DNA from: Anastatus disparis
Taxonomy: Eukaryota; Arthropoda; Insecta; Hymenoptera; Eupelmidae
Length of the DNA: 64,000 bases
Direction: 5' to 3'
Assembly (NCBI GenBank): GCA_017163975.1
Contig: JAFFSR010000136.1
Span: 5,701,501 to 5,765,500 of the forward strand
The translations under genes were made by a program, and so were the position numbers. The notes under the pieces were generated by a model, which searched no databases, was not told the origin of the DNA, and saw only the letters and a list, made by a program, of their open reading frames with translations. This document shows positions 53,183 to 64,000 of this stretch, piece after piece. Each line of letters starts with the position of its first letter. Position 1 is the stretch's first letter.

Positions 53183-56100
53183 CGATCACCCAATATATAC
53201 GGCGAGTTTGTCATTGACTCCATAAAAAAAAATCCACCAGAAATATTTCAGATAAGGTCTGCTAAATCTGTGCCAAAGGGATCAAAATTTTTATTTAAAA
53301 CTTCATTTTTAAAATGTAGAGTTAGTTATTTTGAGTTATGCATTTTGTGTTTCTGTGTAGAAAAAATGTAGAATTACGACTCAAAATCAAAATTTACAAT
53401 AACAAACTAAAAGTCAAAATAGCTAATTGTTATTTTTATTTATATATTTTATTTTCTTTCAATTTTATCTCAAAAATTGTGAGCTTGAAGCTAACAATCA
53501 ACCTAAAGTAAACAAAGACAAATGGAACTGTGTTAAAGATAACACAAATCTAAAACATGACAAAAATAAATGATCTTTTCATCATGTCCTAAAATCTGTA
53601 CCAATCTTTATGATATAATATAATAAATTTTAAATTTATGTTTAATATATATCAAGTAAATGCTTGTACAGATCATATTTATTATCAATAAAAAAAAATT
53701 TTTTTAATCATTAACAAGAAAAAATATAATTTTAATAAAATTATCATTCATACTGTAAATATTTAATATTTCAACTACGTTTAAATATTTAATTTTTTAG
53801 TAAGAATCAGTCTTTAAACAAGTAATTTTAAACGACAACTATACCTTAATTGGCAACGAGTGAACAACTAACGAGAGGTTAAGAGAGAAAGAAAAAGAAA
53901 GATAGAGGAACAAGGAAAGTTAACTTAAATCACAGGAGCTTGCTCCTGACGCGTTCGTACTTACTTTCATAAATAGATTACATGCGTCGCTTGGCCTGTA
54001 CCATTAGTCTCAAGCCTAATTAAAGTTCACACCAACAACGCGATTCTATTTCAATTTTCTTTCTATTTTTTTCGCCCTCATACTTTTTTTACATCTTTTT
54101 TTCTTTTTTAAATCTACGAACATTAAATGCTGCGGTATAAAAGTTTTACGCTTGCTCGCCTTGTTTTACTTTTATGATTTGCTCTTACTCTAAGAAGGTT
54201 TTAGTGGGCAAATCTTTTTTTTTTTATTTTTAGAAAAATGAATAAAACTTCTTCTTTTTTCAATTTGTTTTAGCGAGATGCGCTAGAGAGTTCAACTAGT
54301 TCAGACACGGTTTACGTTTTCTTTTACTTCTTAACACGATGTGTAATTTGCTCTTTTTTTTAACTAGAAAAATGTACTCTTTCGGAGGATCTAGAGAAAC
54401 GAGAAGTTTGTTAATTCAATTATAAGCACTGCGAAATGGTTTTGTTATTTAATTTCATGTTTTAAATTTCTTTTTAATTTATCATACAATTTTGAATTTA
54501 GAACTTTTATAATGGATTATCGATAAGTTTTGTCGATACATAAAATAATACCATTGTCGAAATAGATTTAGTTTATTGTCTTTTTTTCGATATGAAATAG
54601 CGTGTTTATTGCTCATAAAATGTTGCTTTAAAACAAATTGAAACAAATTTTATTTTCTGCAAATAATAGATTCAATTACGGATTTGGTGTATGTTTGAAA
54701 ACAAAGCGTTTGAATAATCAATTAACAACATTGAAAATTTATTAAATAAACGAACGTTTAAATTATTTAATATTGATAACCTGAATGAGTGAAAAATGTT
54801 ATTAAATAAAATTTCGTAGCGCTCTTTCATTTCATATTTTCTTAATTAGCATATTGGTTTCATTAACCTCTTGAGGTCAGAGTAAGTTTTTAAGAAAAGC
54901 TACGTTGATTAATTGCAATTCGAGCAAGAATTAATTACTTTTTCCACAGCGCTCCAATTATTTCGGAAAGATTGATAAAAGTAATAAAAATATCCTTGAA
55001 AATCATTCTTCATATGAAATTTTATTAACGTTTAAATTAATATAAAATAACTAAGTCGAATGATGAATAATAAATAGGTAAAACTCAATACTTTTTTCCT
55101 ATGTCTACATCCACTGTTCATAAGATTAAACTAATCAATGAAGAATCAATATCAGACTTCATTTACTTTAACCGTATATCTAATTTTAAATTCACTCGTG
55201 TGCATAAAGTTTTTTTTACTCTGTTTTAGAGGAAAAAATGTTTCTTCTTTTTAAAATGTAACTATAGGATGCCTTCTAGAAAATAGGTAGAAAAAGAAAA
55301 ATAGTGTATCTTTTTTTTAACAAAGGTAAACCGATGCGTACAAGAATAAAAGATCAATGTCGCACTCAGTTATCGCAGGAAACGAGGTAATACAAGCAAG
55401 ACTCGTAGGTTACAAATGACCTCAACGTATTGACTTTTTATTTTTGTTGAAATATTGGTTTCTCTTTTTTTCTTTAGAGAATAACCTAAATTTGTACTTT
55501 TTTTACGTATTTGAAAAATTTGTTTATTATGATTTTATACGCAATAAATTGATTATCAAAATTTAAAAATGATATTTCTTAAAATATTGACAAAATAATT
55601 TAGTTTTTATAAAATACATGTTTCAAAATTTAAATATTTAAAAGAAAAATGAATGTTTATTAATTTAAATAATTCAATGTTAAGATTTGCATTAATATTC
55701 TTATAACATGTACAATGGGATGATATGAATATAAACTTTTTGCGCTAAATAAAAATCACGCATATTAGAATTTGGTGTGGTATAAAATAAAAATGAAATA
55801 GGATTATTTCAGTAACGCTACAAAAGCACCATAATTTGGAGAAATAATGGAAAATTTCCTAAAATGGAAAAGCAAAATATGTTGTATTTTTTTATTCAAA
55901 ATTCTAAAAACTTATTTGTACAAATTGATAAAACTGAATTATTTGGAAAAAAACATTCAGATTTTCTAAATCAATAAAAATCGTTTATTTTCAAAATAAG
56001 AAAAAAAAGATATATTTTAAAAATTCGAGAAAATCTATAAAAAATATTTCAGAAAATTTATGAAAAATTCCCTAATTTGAAATAGTAACTAAAACACCTT

Positions 56101-56300
56101 ATTTAAATGGCTGACAGTTTTTACTAAAAACTGTATCAAAACTTATTTTATCAAAATTTTATATTTGCAATTTTCAGCACAAAAGATATCTCAACGAGAT
56201 TTAAAACAATTCGTGAGAATGTGTTCTCGGAAAAAGAAAATAATATTTATTTAAGTTATTACTGCAATTCTAAATTACTAGTCCAAAACAGATTGTTTCC
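53183..56300. other. AT-rich non-coding stretch
   Basis: Pyrimidine-rich runs lie near 54055-54110. No gene or repeat boundary was recognised. Confidence 0.4.
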
Positions 56301-56508
56301 CACAGGTCGTCAGTGACTCAGTCGGTAGAGCGATGGATTTGTAATCTCGAGGATCCGAGTTCGATTCTCGTTCTTGGCGGCCAATTGATATAAGCACCAC
56401 TGTACGTTACACGTGCTTCGTTCTTAAATATACTGAAAACCTCCGTCGCTAATTAGCATTGCAATGATAGCATAAACAAAGCGACGTTAAATTAAAAAAA
56501 AAAAAAAA
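56301..56508 (+). mobile_element. tRNA-derived SINE, copy 4 with full 3' part
   Basis: The tRNA-like head begins GGTCGTCAGTG, with A box TGACTCAGTCGG (56314-56325) and B box GAGTTCGATTC (56357-56367). The body has CACCACTGTACGTTACACGT, AACCTCCGTCGC and TAGCATTGCAATGATAGC. The 3' end is GCGACGTTAAATT followed by about 15 A. This is the most complete 3' end of the family in the window. I could not identify a convincing target duplication. Confidence 0.88.
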
Positions 56509-57174
56509 TTCTTTCATTATTGTTGTTGCTTAAATAATGTAGACTTCATAATTTTTTTGAAAATAGAATGCTTTTATATCGCCATTTCAAAATCTTCCAA
56601 AATGGGACAATCTTACATCACAAAGAGATTCGATGGAATTGAATTTTTTTTATAAAAGGATTAAATCAACGTAACGTACAGTGGTGTGGATAACGTAATA
56701 ACTGATTTCCGTATAAGTTATTCAATCTAATCAAATAATAATATGATTTTTAACTTAAAATTTACATTTGGGAAGTTTTTATTATACATATATCACTTTT
56801 TATAAATTAAATCTATAAATATAATTGAAAAAAAATATAATTCATCAACTAACTTAGGTAATTTGATTAATAAAAAGCATTTTCAAAATTTAAATATCAG
56901 CAATATATATTTATTTATTACGCAATTTTTTTTGTACTTCATTGAATTATATTTTAAATTTTAGAAAATTCAATATTTCATGTTGATAAGTAGCTGGCTT
57001 AAAAAAGTGAAGCACGTTATGTGACATGGAACTAAAAAGATATTTCTTTCCAGTTGATTGATTTTTTATGAAGCGCGTAGTAGAAGCTTCAAGCAAAAAT
57101 TCGTCTTTGAATTTTTTTTCTTCACTTCACTGCAAAACTTATATTTTTACTTGTAAATATATATATTTAAAAAT
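56509..57174. other. AT-rich stretch with an orphan SINE-like fragment
   Basis: Apart from a 17-nt exact match to the SINE body in inverted orientation (56671-56687, GTAACGTACAGTGGTGT), nothing was recognised. Confidence 0.4.
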
Positions 57175-57212
57175 TTTCGTGCCTACAAATACTAATATTT
57201 GTAAGCACGAAA
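57175..57212. repeat. 17-bp stem hairpin
   Basis: TTTCGTGCCTACAAATA at 57175-57191 pairs with TATTTGTAAGCACGAAA at 57196-57212, with one mismatch and a 4-nt loop. It lies about 330 bp before the TTAA-flanked foldback. There is no obvious terminator or small-RNA context. Confidence 0.8.
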
Positions 57213-57544
57213 TTTCCTAAGAAATCGTTAAGCTTCTCATTTGAAATTTACATTACTATAATTATATAAAAATTTTTTATAATTTTGAATAAAAATGGAA
57301 CGTAAACTTCTTTTAAAAATATTATATTTATTGTATTTGAAAATTCTACTGTTAAAAAAAGAATAATGTTAAATAATTATAAATTTAAAATAATTATATA
57401 AAATAATTATAAATTAAAAAAAAATAATAGTTCTGAAAATATATCAAAGTTATTTTTTTATTAATTTTGAAAGTTCTTTATAAAAGCGAACATCCGTTGA
57501 TTTATTCTATTGTTTTTTTAATCATTCACAGATTGATTCTTTAA

Positions 57545-57749
57545 GGCGACTACGGAAGTTCGGTTCGATTTCATTTTGAAGTTTACAAATTACTCTTTCA
57601 GTTTCTAAAATTTTTTGAATTTCTTAATTTTCCACCATTTATTATAATCTGTAGAATGGTGGAAAATTAAAAAATCTGAAAAATTTTACATATTGAAAGA
57701 GTAATTTGTAAACTCAAAAATAAAACCTAACCTAAAATCCGAAGTCGCC
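57545..57749. mobile_element. 205-bp foldback DNA element flanked by TTAA
   Basis: Two 95-bp arms (57545-57639 and 57655-57749) are inverted copies at roughly 80% identity around a 15-nt loop. The outer ends are GGCGACTACGGA and, inverted, GGCGACTTCGGA. A 20-bp block (GTTTACAAATTACTCTTTCA) and a 16-bp inner block (TTAATTTTCCACCATT) are identical. TTAA flanks both ends (57541-57544 and 57750-57753), the target duplication used by piggyBac-type elements. The GGCGAC termini are not the usual CCC of piggyBac, so the superfamily is open. There is no ORF. A transcript would fold into a long hairpin. Confidence 0.85.
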
Positions 57750-57753
57750 TTAA

Positions 57754-60700
57754 AGAAAGAAAAGTTTCGGAAAAGCTGATTTAGAAAGCCATCTAGTTCA
57801 CAAATTCATTTTGTGATTAAAGTAAATTTTATTATTTTAAATCGATCTTTTGCTTTCAGACTTCAGAAAACCCATTAGTCTTTAAGCTATTTTGTGTATT
57901 CATATAGTCATTTTATCTCAGACTCGAAAAAACTCGTAAATTTAAAAAAACAATTATGGAATTTTTCTATTTTATAGAGTCGGATTTAAGATAACCAGCA
58001 AGTTTGAAAATACTTAAATTCATTTAATCAGCATCTAAGCCTTACCTTTTCTTTTTCATCTCCATATATCTTCCTTTTCCTCTTTATTTATTTCTCTCTT
58101 AAATATTATAGGCCAACCGCAAATAAAACTTTACTTGACTATACGTAAAATGTTAGCTTTTCAAATGAATTCTAATACTTCTTTTATTATATAAATAAAT
58201 AAAATTAGAACAAATCAGCTTAGCTTTTCTATTCGAAAATTACAAATTCCCTTGAAAAAATTAAAATAAACTAACATTAAAATTTAAAAATAACAACAAT
58301 AAACAGTCGAAAAATCAACATCCATTAAATTTTAAATGTCTCAAGCAGCGTAAAACGTCACGTGCATACACTTCTTCATATATAGTTTCATTGCTTTCAA
58401 CATTTGTAGTACAGGCTTGCCGTTAAAATACCTGTGCGTTAAATATTCAGAAATCTCGGTATCACGCGCGCATTTCAGCGTAAACTTTACAGAGGAAACG
58501 CGAGTGTATATCCATGACTCGACGAAAACGACGAAGTATGCGCCTACATGAATTTAACTCAAGAGCAATCGCTTTAAAAACATAAAATGTAACAAGTCGA
58601 ATGTGAAAATAAAAGAAGAATGCTCATCATTTAAAGTTGATTGCGTGAAAAAATTGAACCATGATTCTTTAAAAAAAAAAGAATTAATTTATTAGTATAT
58701 ATTTTCGAATAGAAAAATCATTCGTAATAAATAAAAATTTTATCAAATGATTTGCTATGAACAAAATAAGTGATATAAAATATTGTTTTTATAAAAAATC
58801 TGAATGAATTTTTATTTACAATTTTAATAAATCAATAAATCACATTTTCGCAATGAATACACTATTATTAATTTTCTTAATTAAGAATACTATGTTCATA
58901 CTAATTATTAAGCTTCAAGTCTTCATATTGAAATTCTATGTCACGAATTCTCAGCTTTGGAATTTCGAATTTATTAATTAAATTTATTAAACTTTGTCAA
59001 TACTACAAAATATGATTCTGAAACTCTGTGCATAATTAACAAAGTTAAGTATAAACCTATTGAGAAGAAGAAAAATAAAATATTTCAACGTACTAACAGA
59101 AAATTAACTTTTGAAACGGCACGCTCTTCCTTTACTCTGAACGATTAAATAATTTGCGTAGTCTCGTAGCCTCTTTTCCCATAATGTTAGCTAAAACTCC
59201 CACGTTAAAGTTTTCTACAAGCCCCGGCAATAGTCCTCTCTCTTTCTCTCTCGACCTTCGTGGTTAATTACACCAAGAACCATAAAGTGCAACAAATGGC
59301 CAGACCAACCTTTAATGTTTAAGGGAGGTAAGGAGAAAAAAAAGATCATGAATTACTTGCTTAATATCTTCCAATGGCACTTTTCTTTCAAGAAAGGTTT
59401 ATAAAGTAGGATATATTTCTTTGCAAAGTACATTTTTTCATAGCTACTGAATGGATATTTATTAGTATACTAAGGTTTACCATTGATTTTGCGTTTAACA
59501 AGTTTTTTTAATTCATTAAATCCAAGACTCATTTATCAATGAATTAAATCATGCTTACGATGATTCTACGATCGTTAAAAGGTTTTTCAAAAACCTTTAA
59601 GGGTTCGATTTTTATATATATTTTTTTATTGTTTCTATATTCTTTGCATCGTAATATTCAATAAACCCTAAACAAAAATTGAAGAAAACTACAAAAATTT
59701 AGTGTGACGAGAACGTCATGTACGGATATAACGGGCTAAGTAGCGTGAAATATTGTAATAAGAAAATTTAGCATCTACATTTAATACTTTCATATTTTCT
59801 ATACTTCAAAGTTTTGTTTTAGAATAATATTTAGTTTGAAATAAAATTATTAAGCGCATTAGATATACATACTTGACTTTAAAACTTTAACTAGTCTGCC
59901 TAATTAGATTATCTACAACTTTAACAAATTATTGTCTTTTCAAAACTAAATTATCAAATCAAGATATGATCGAATAAATTGTAAATTTTGTTATTGACTT
60001 TTCTTAATATTAACGTATTATTACAATTACACGAATGTAAAATATCATGTAAAAAGTGTGTATAAACAATCAAAGTCGTGATATTTTTTACCAAAGAATT
60101 GTTGGTCACTATTGAGTTTTTAAATAATGCTGAAAACGAGAATTATTGATTATTAAAATAAGATTTACAAAAAAATGGATAATAAATAAAAATTTTAATT
60201 GAAATAAAGCATTGTATTAGTCTTGTCAACCGCTTACAGCAGTTAAAATGGCGTTTATATTATTTAAATTTTAATGAAAATTTTAATTTATAATGCGTCC
60301 GGCATTAAATCGAAAAGCTGGACGAGTTATCTTGTCATTGGAGACACGGAAGGTTAAATATTCGTTATTGTAATTTTACATATATTAGCATAAACAATTT
60401 AAAGTGACACTTTATTAAATATTTAGCATAAATTTTTCACGAGTTTTAAATAGACTTGACATTTTTATGTGATTTGAGTTGTCAGTAGTAAGATTTAATG
60501 AGAGTTCATCGAATACTTTGATATTTGTCAACTAGAAAAACCTTTACTGCTTAAACGGTTGTCTTCAATCTTATAATCAAAATCTCCATTTATAAAATTA
60601 ATTATTAAAATCTTTCATAACGATAATATTGTTTTAATTGGTTTGCATAAAACATGTGACGAATAAGTAACACAAAAACTTTGAATTTGAAATAATATAT

Positions 60701-63654
60701 TTACCACAAAATTAATCGTGAATACGGTTAATTTAATTAATGAGATTTTAGTATAAGTATTTAAATCTTATAATATTTCAATGAAGATATTATTTTCATC
60801 CTAACAAATAATTATATTCTGAGATTTTCAAAATATTCGTGATTTTGCATATAAACACATTCTAATTTGGTAATGATTAAATAATTTCTTATATTAAATT
60901 TCAGATTATAAGAGATAAAAAGTTATTGTTAAAAAATGTCGAACAAAATACATCAATTTAATTTCCGTATTAAAAATTTAAATATATTAATAAATTATTT
61001 TTAATTGAAAAGGGAACAAATCAAGCCGCGATTAGTATTTTAAAAATTATTATATAATTATTTTTTTAAAAGACAAATTACAGAGAAAACTAAACACTCT
61101 AAAAAATCAATTACCATAAAAAAATTAACATTAAAATAATGTGGTTGATAAAAAAACAATAAAAACAATGTTGAATTTAAACTTAATTGAACGACAATTC
61201 ACAAGATTCTAGTTATTATTGGCAAGAAAGCTCGAAAATTTTGGCATAAAAATAATTGTGTGTATTTAAAATTCGAGCTTGCCAGCAGAAACAATGTCGA
61301 AACTAGTCCTATTAGTGAAGCTTGAAAGTCAAAGATCTGAAATTTTGCCAAATATTCAAACAATTAACTGTCTTTGCTGTTCTTTAATTTTCTACATTCT
61401 AAAGTCTACTGTAGAACCGACATAATTCAAATTTGTTACGTTTGAATAAAAAATAGGAAAATTTTTTTATTATTTATTAAAAGAATTATCTGCTCTCAAT
61501 TAAAATATTGAATTCGTGTGTTGTAATATAGTATTATTACTAAAATGGAGTCCATAAAAAGAGTTTACATTTATTACTTTTTTAAGGGCGCAACTTTTCT
61601 TTAACAATTTTTAACCGCTATTATTCTGTTAATGTATAAAATATTAAATTTTTTACGAAAAATTACGGTTTTACGTGAATGTTCAATAAAAAAAATTAAC
61701 TTTCAAGTTTTAAGAGAGTATAAATTATGCTGTTTAAACAATTTTGAACAAAATTTTTTTAAACTTAAAAACAAAATATTTAAAAAAATAATAATATAAA
61801 TCTATTTAAACTAAAATTTATTGTTTTTAAGTAAAAAAATAGTCTAATAGATTTCTTTTTAAATCATTTGAACAATATAATTTATATTTCCTTAAGTCTT
61901 TAAAAATTAAGCTCTTTTTATAGAACATTAGCGTAAAACCGTAACAACTCGTAAAAAAATTTTATATTTTTAATGCAATCTTTAAGGCGTCATTCAATAT
62001 AGCTTTATAAAAAACAAAGATTTTATAAAAATTAAAAACAGAAAATTGGAAACCAAAAGTAAGTTGTGTGCGTTTCAATTGCTTAAAAATTGTTGAAAAA
62101 AGGTTACATAAAAACTTTGAAGTTTTATGGGTTTATTCCTAAATCGAAATTTATATCTCTATCTTAATAATAATAATTGTACGAAAATGAAATATTTTAT
62201 GACTAATACCCGTCAATAGAAGAAAAATAGAATTCTTTATACCAGCAGATCAAAAAAGTGTGACCACAAAGAATTTCAATAAAACACAAATAAAACGATG
62301 TTCTCTCAATTATTTCTTCTAAAACCATTAATACGATCCCTTCTTTGAAATTCGAAAATCCTAAAAACGCACAAAAAATAAGTTCATTTCACTATCATCA
62401 AAATTTCAGAACAATTGAACTTTATCAATTTACAAATTCTCTGACAAAAGAACAAAAAATAGAACTGTCACTACCTGAACATACAGATTTAAATTTTGTC
62501 ACCGCAGTTCTTTTTTATCAAAATGTCAACTTTTACCACATAAAAAAATCTATGATATAGTTAGTTATTTAAAAATAAAGATAAGAAATTGAAAAACGAA
62601 TATCTGTGCATTTGGAAAATCGAGACATTATATTTTTTTATAGTATAAAAAGAGAGTTGAAAATTTGCAGCAATTTCATATAGCGTAAAAAAAAGTTAAA
62701 AAATTTTAGCGGAAATGAAAAAAATATTGCGTAAAGCTGTGATACGTTCGAATGTTAGAGAGTGCGGGAAAAAAGAAAATTTTATTGATTTTCCAGTAAA
62801 ACGTTTCTCATTCTTAGCTTTGACGCGTTCACAGCGACGACCTCTTGCTTATACGAACTCGAATCGATTTCTTTTCTACGTATACCTTCAATTTTTTTTT
62901 TCTTTTAGCTTTAACTTTCTTTTTTTCTCTCTTTAAACGTTTTATTATATTTTTTTCTTTCTCTCTTTTTCTGTTTCTTGGTCACTTTAGTTTTTTTATA
63001 GCTACTCATTTTTGTCTTGATTATTGTCCTAGCTGCTGAATAATCTTCTTTTTTTTCTATTGCTTACTGCTCGCTGATTAAAAGAAGAAGGTAATAAAAC
63101 GAGGAAGTAAAATTTTACGATTAAGAAAAAGAAAAATTATATTTATAATACAACTAATATTCTCGATACAGGTTGATCGTAAACATTTTTTTTTTATCAT
63201 TGAACACCGTATTGCTTATGAGCTTATATAAATTGTTTGTACATGCACATAATATTATTGAATATATACTATAAACAAAAAGCGGAATATTTAAGTTTGA
63301 AAAAAATTTGGGATAAAAAATTTCAGTTTGAGGTAAAATTGAAAGTCTAGAACACATTTCTACTTAAATATCCCGTAAAAAGTCGTTCGTCAAATTTATT
63401 GCTATACCTTTTTTACGAAACACTTTACTCAATTTCTCTCTCTCTTTCTCTACTTTATGTTACTCGAAAAGTACTTTTGCAATTATAAAATTTATCAACG
63501 ATTATTATCCGTACTTAATTAAAATTATAATTTACAAAGCTTTGCAAAAATTATGCAACAAATTGCGTCGTAAATATCAGAATTTTAAAAAAAGAAAGTA
63601 AGAAAAATTTTCTCTCAATACATAACTCTTTTAGCTCTGTTTTTTTTAGTCACT
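57754..63654. other. AT-rich non-coding stretch
   Basis: A short perfect hairpin (AAAGGTTTTT-C-AAAAACCTTT) lies at 59578-59598. A TCTC run lies near 63437-63450. Open frames at 62345-62560 and 62715-63039 are AT- or pyrimidine-driven. No gene was recognised. Confidence 0.4.
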
Positions 63655-63810
63655 TAACAGTTGCAGCGGCGCCAGTAAAGGCTCGAGAGACTGCGGTAAC
63701 ATTTATTCGTTGCGCGCAAGTGAAAGAGAGAGAGAGAGAGGAAAATAGAAGAGGTCAAGTATCCGCGTGCTCAAGGGAAGTTACGCCCCTCCCTTATTAT
63801 TCCACGAAGG
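63655..63810. promoter_or_regulatory. CpG- and GAGA-rich island, candidate regulatory region
   Basis: This is the most CpG-rich stretch near the right edge: GCAGCGGCGCCAG, CTCGAGAGACTGCGG, CGTTGCGCGCAAG. A (GA)n tract follows at about 63724-63741, with more GC sequence beyond it. The combination resembles insect GAGA-type promoters or enhancers. No core promoter, transcript or coding start can be shown within the window. Confidence 0.25.
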
Positions 63811-64000
63811 TATACCGGCTTTTAATTCATGTAGCTATGAGCTCGTTTTTTCTTTTTTTTTTATACAGCGAAGCGTTTCAAACGAGCGATCAGCGTTGTG
63901 AACATCACTTTTCATTGCCAAGATTCCTAACCTTGGTTATATATTGAGAATTGATGTTTTTTTTTTTCTTGTTACTTGGTAAGGTTTCTTTTATATCGAG

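Noticed and set aside
53150..53200. Minus-strand reading VIDGDGNRCGEEDG as an EF-hand loop
   Set aside because: A stop lies a few codons upstream in that frame with no acceptor between, and the invariant helices around an EF loop are missing.

Overview
The window is about three-quarters A+T and carries only one exon I can name. That exon, a tRNA-derived SINE family, several short foldback DNA elements and microsatellites point to an insect genome. A compact-gene, AT-rich insect such as a parasitoid wasp or other hymenopteran would fit, but I cannot fix the order from sequence alone. There is no sign of bacterial, viral or organellar origin: no long ORF, no operon and no rRNA or true tRNA gene.

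The one well-supported coding piece is a 92-nt exon at 716-807 (+). It encodes part of a Calx-beta domain of the Na+/Ca2+ exchanger (Calx/NCX family), with clean AG and GT borders. Its length is not a multiple of three, so including or skipping it changes the frame, as with the mutually exclusive exons known in this family. The remaining ~63 kb shows no other recognisable exchanger exon. I read it as one or more very long introns of that gene, with a possible short downstream exon at 32307-32340. A few other patches could be small exons or decayed genes, on either strand: 3543-3691 (+), 5206-5322 (+), 25561-25817 (-), 41953-42116 (-), 46985-47185 (-) and 53150-53182 (-). All are unproven.

Most describable structure is repetitive. 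Four copies of a tRNA-derived SINE lie at 34604-34805 (-), 38671-38843 (+), 43615-43775 (- and old) and 56301-56508 (+); two have target-site duplications. Non-autonomous inverted-repeat DNA elements lie at 10505-10905 (CACTG ends and a GC-rich core hairpin), 17732-17971, 27989-29069 (TA-flanked, with a repeated 20-mer), 31327-31423 and 57545-57749 (TTAA-flanked near-perfect foldback). A satellite-like array of about ten ~167-bp units spans 49200-50860. It alternates two unit types and ends in a (CA)n and hairpin cap.

The elements do not form a pathway. The picture is a large intron filled by old transposon insertions. Possible regulatory islands are at 13061-13330 (GAGA-rich), 20620-20765 (AP-1 plus E-box) and 63655-63810 (CpG and GAGA).
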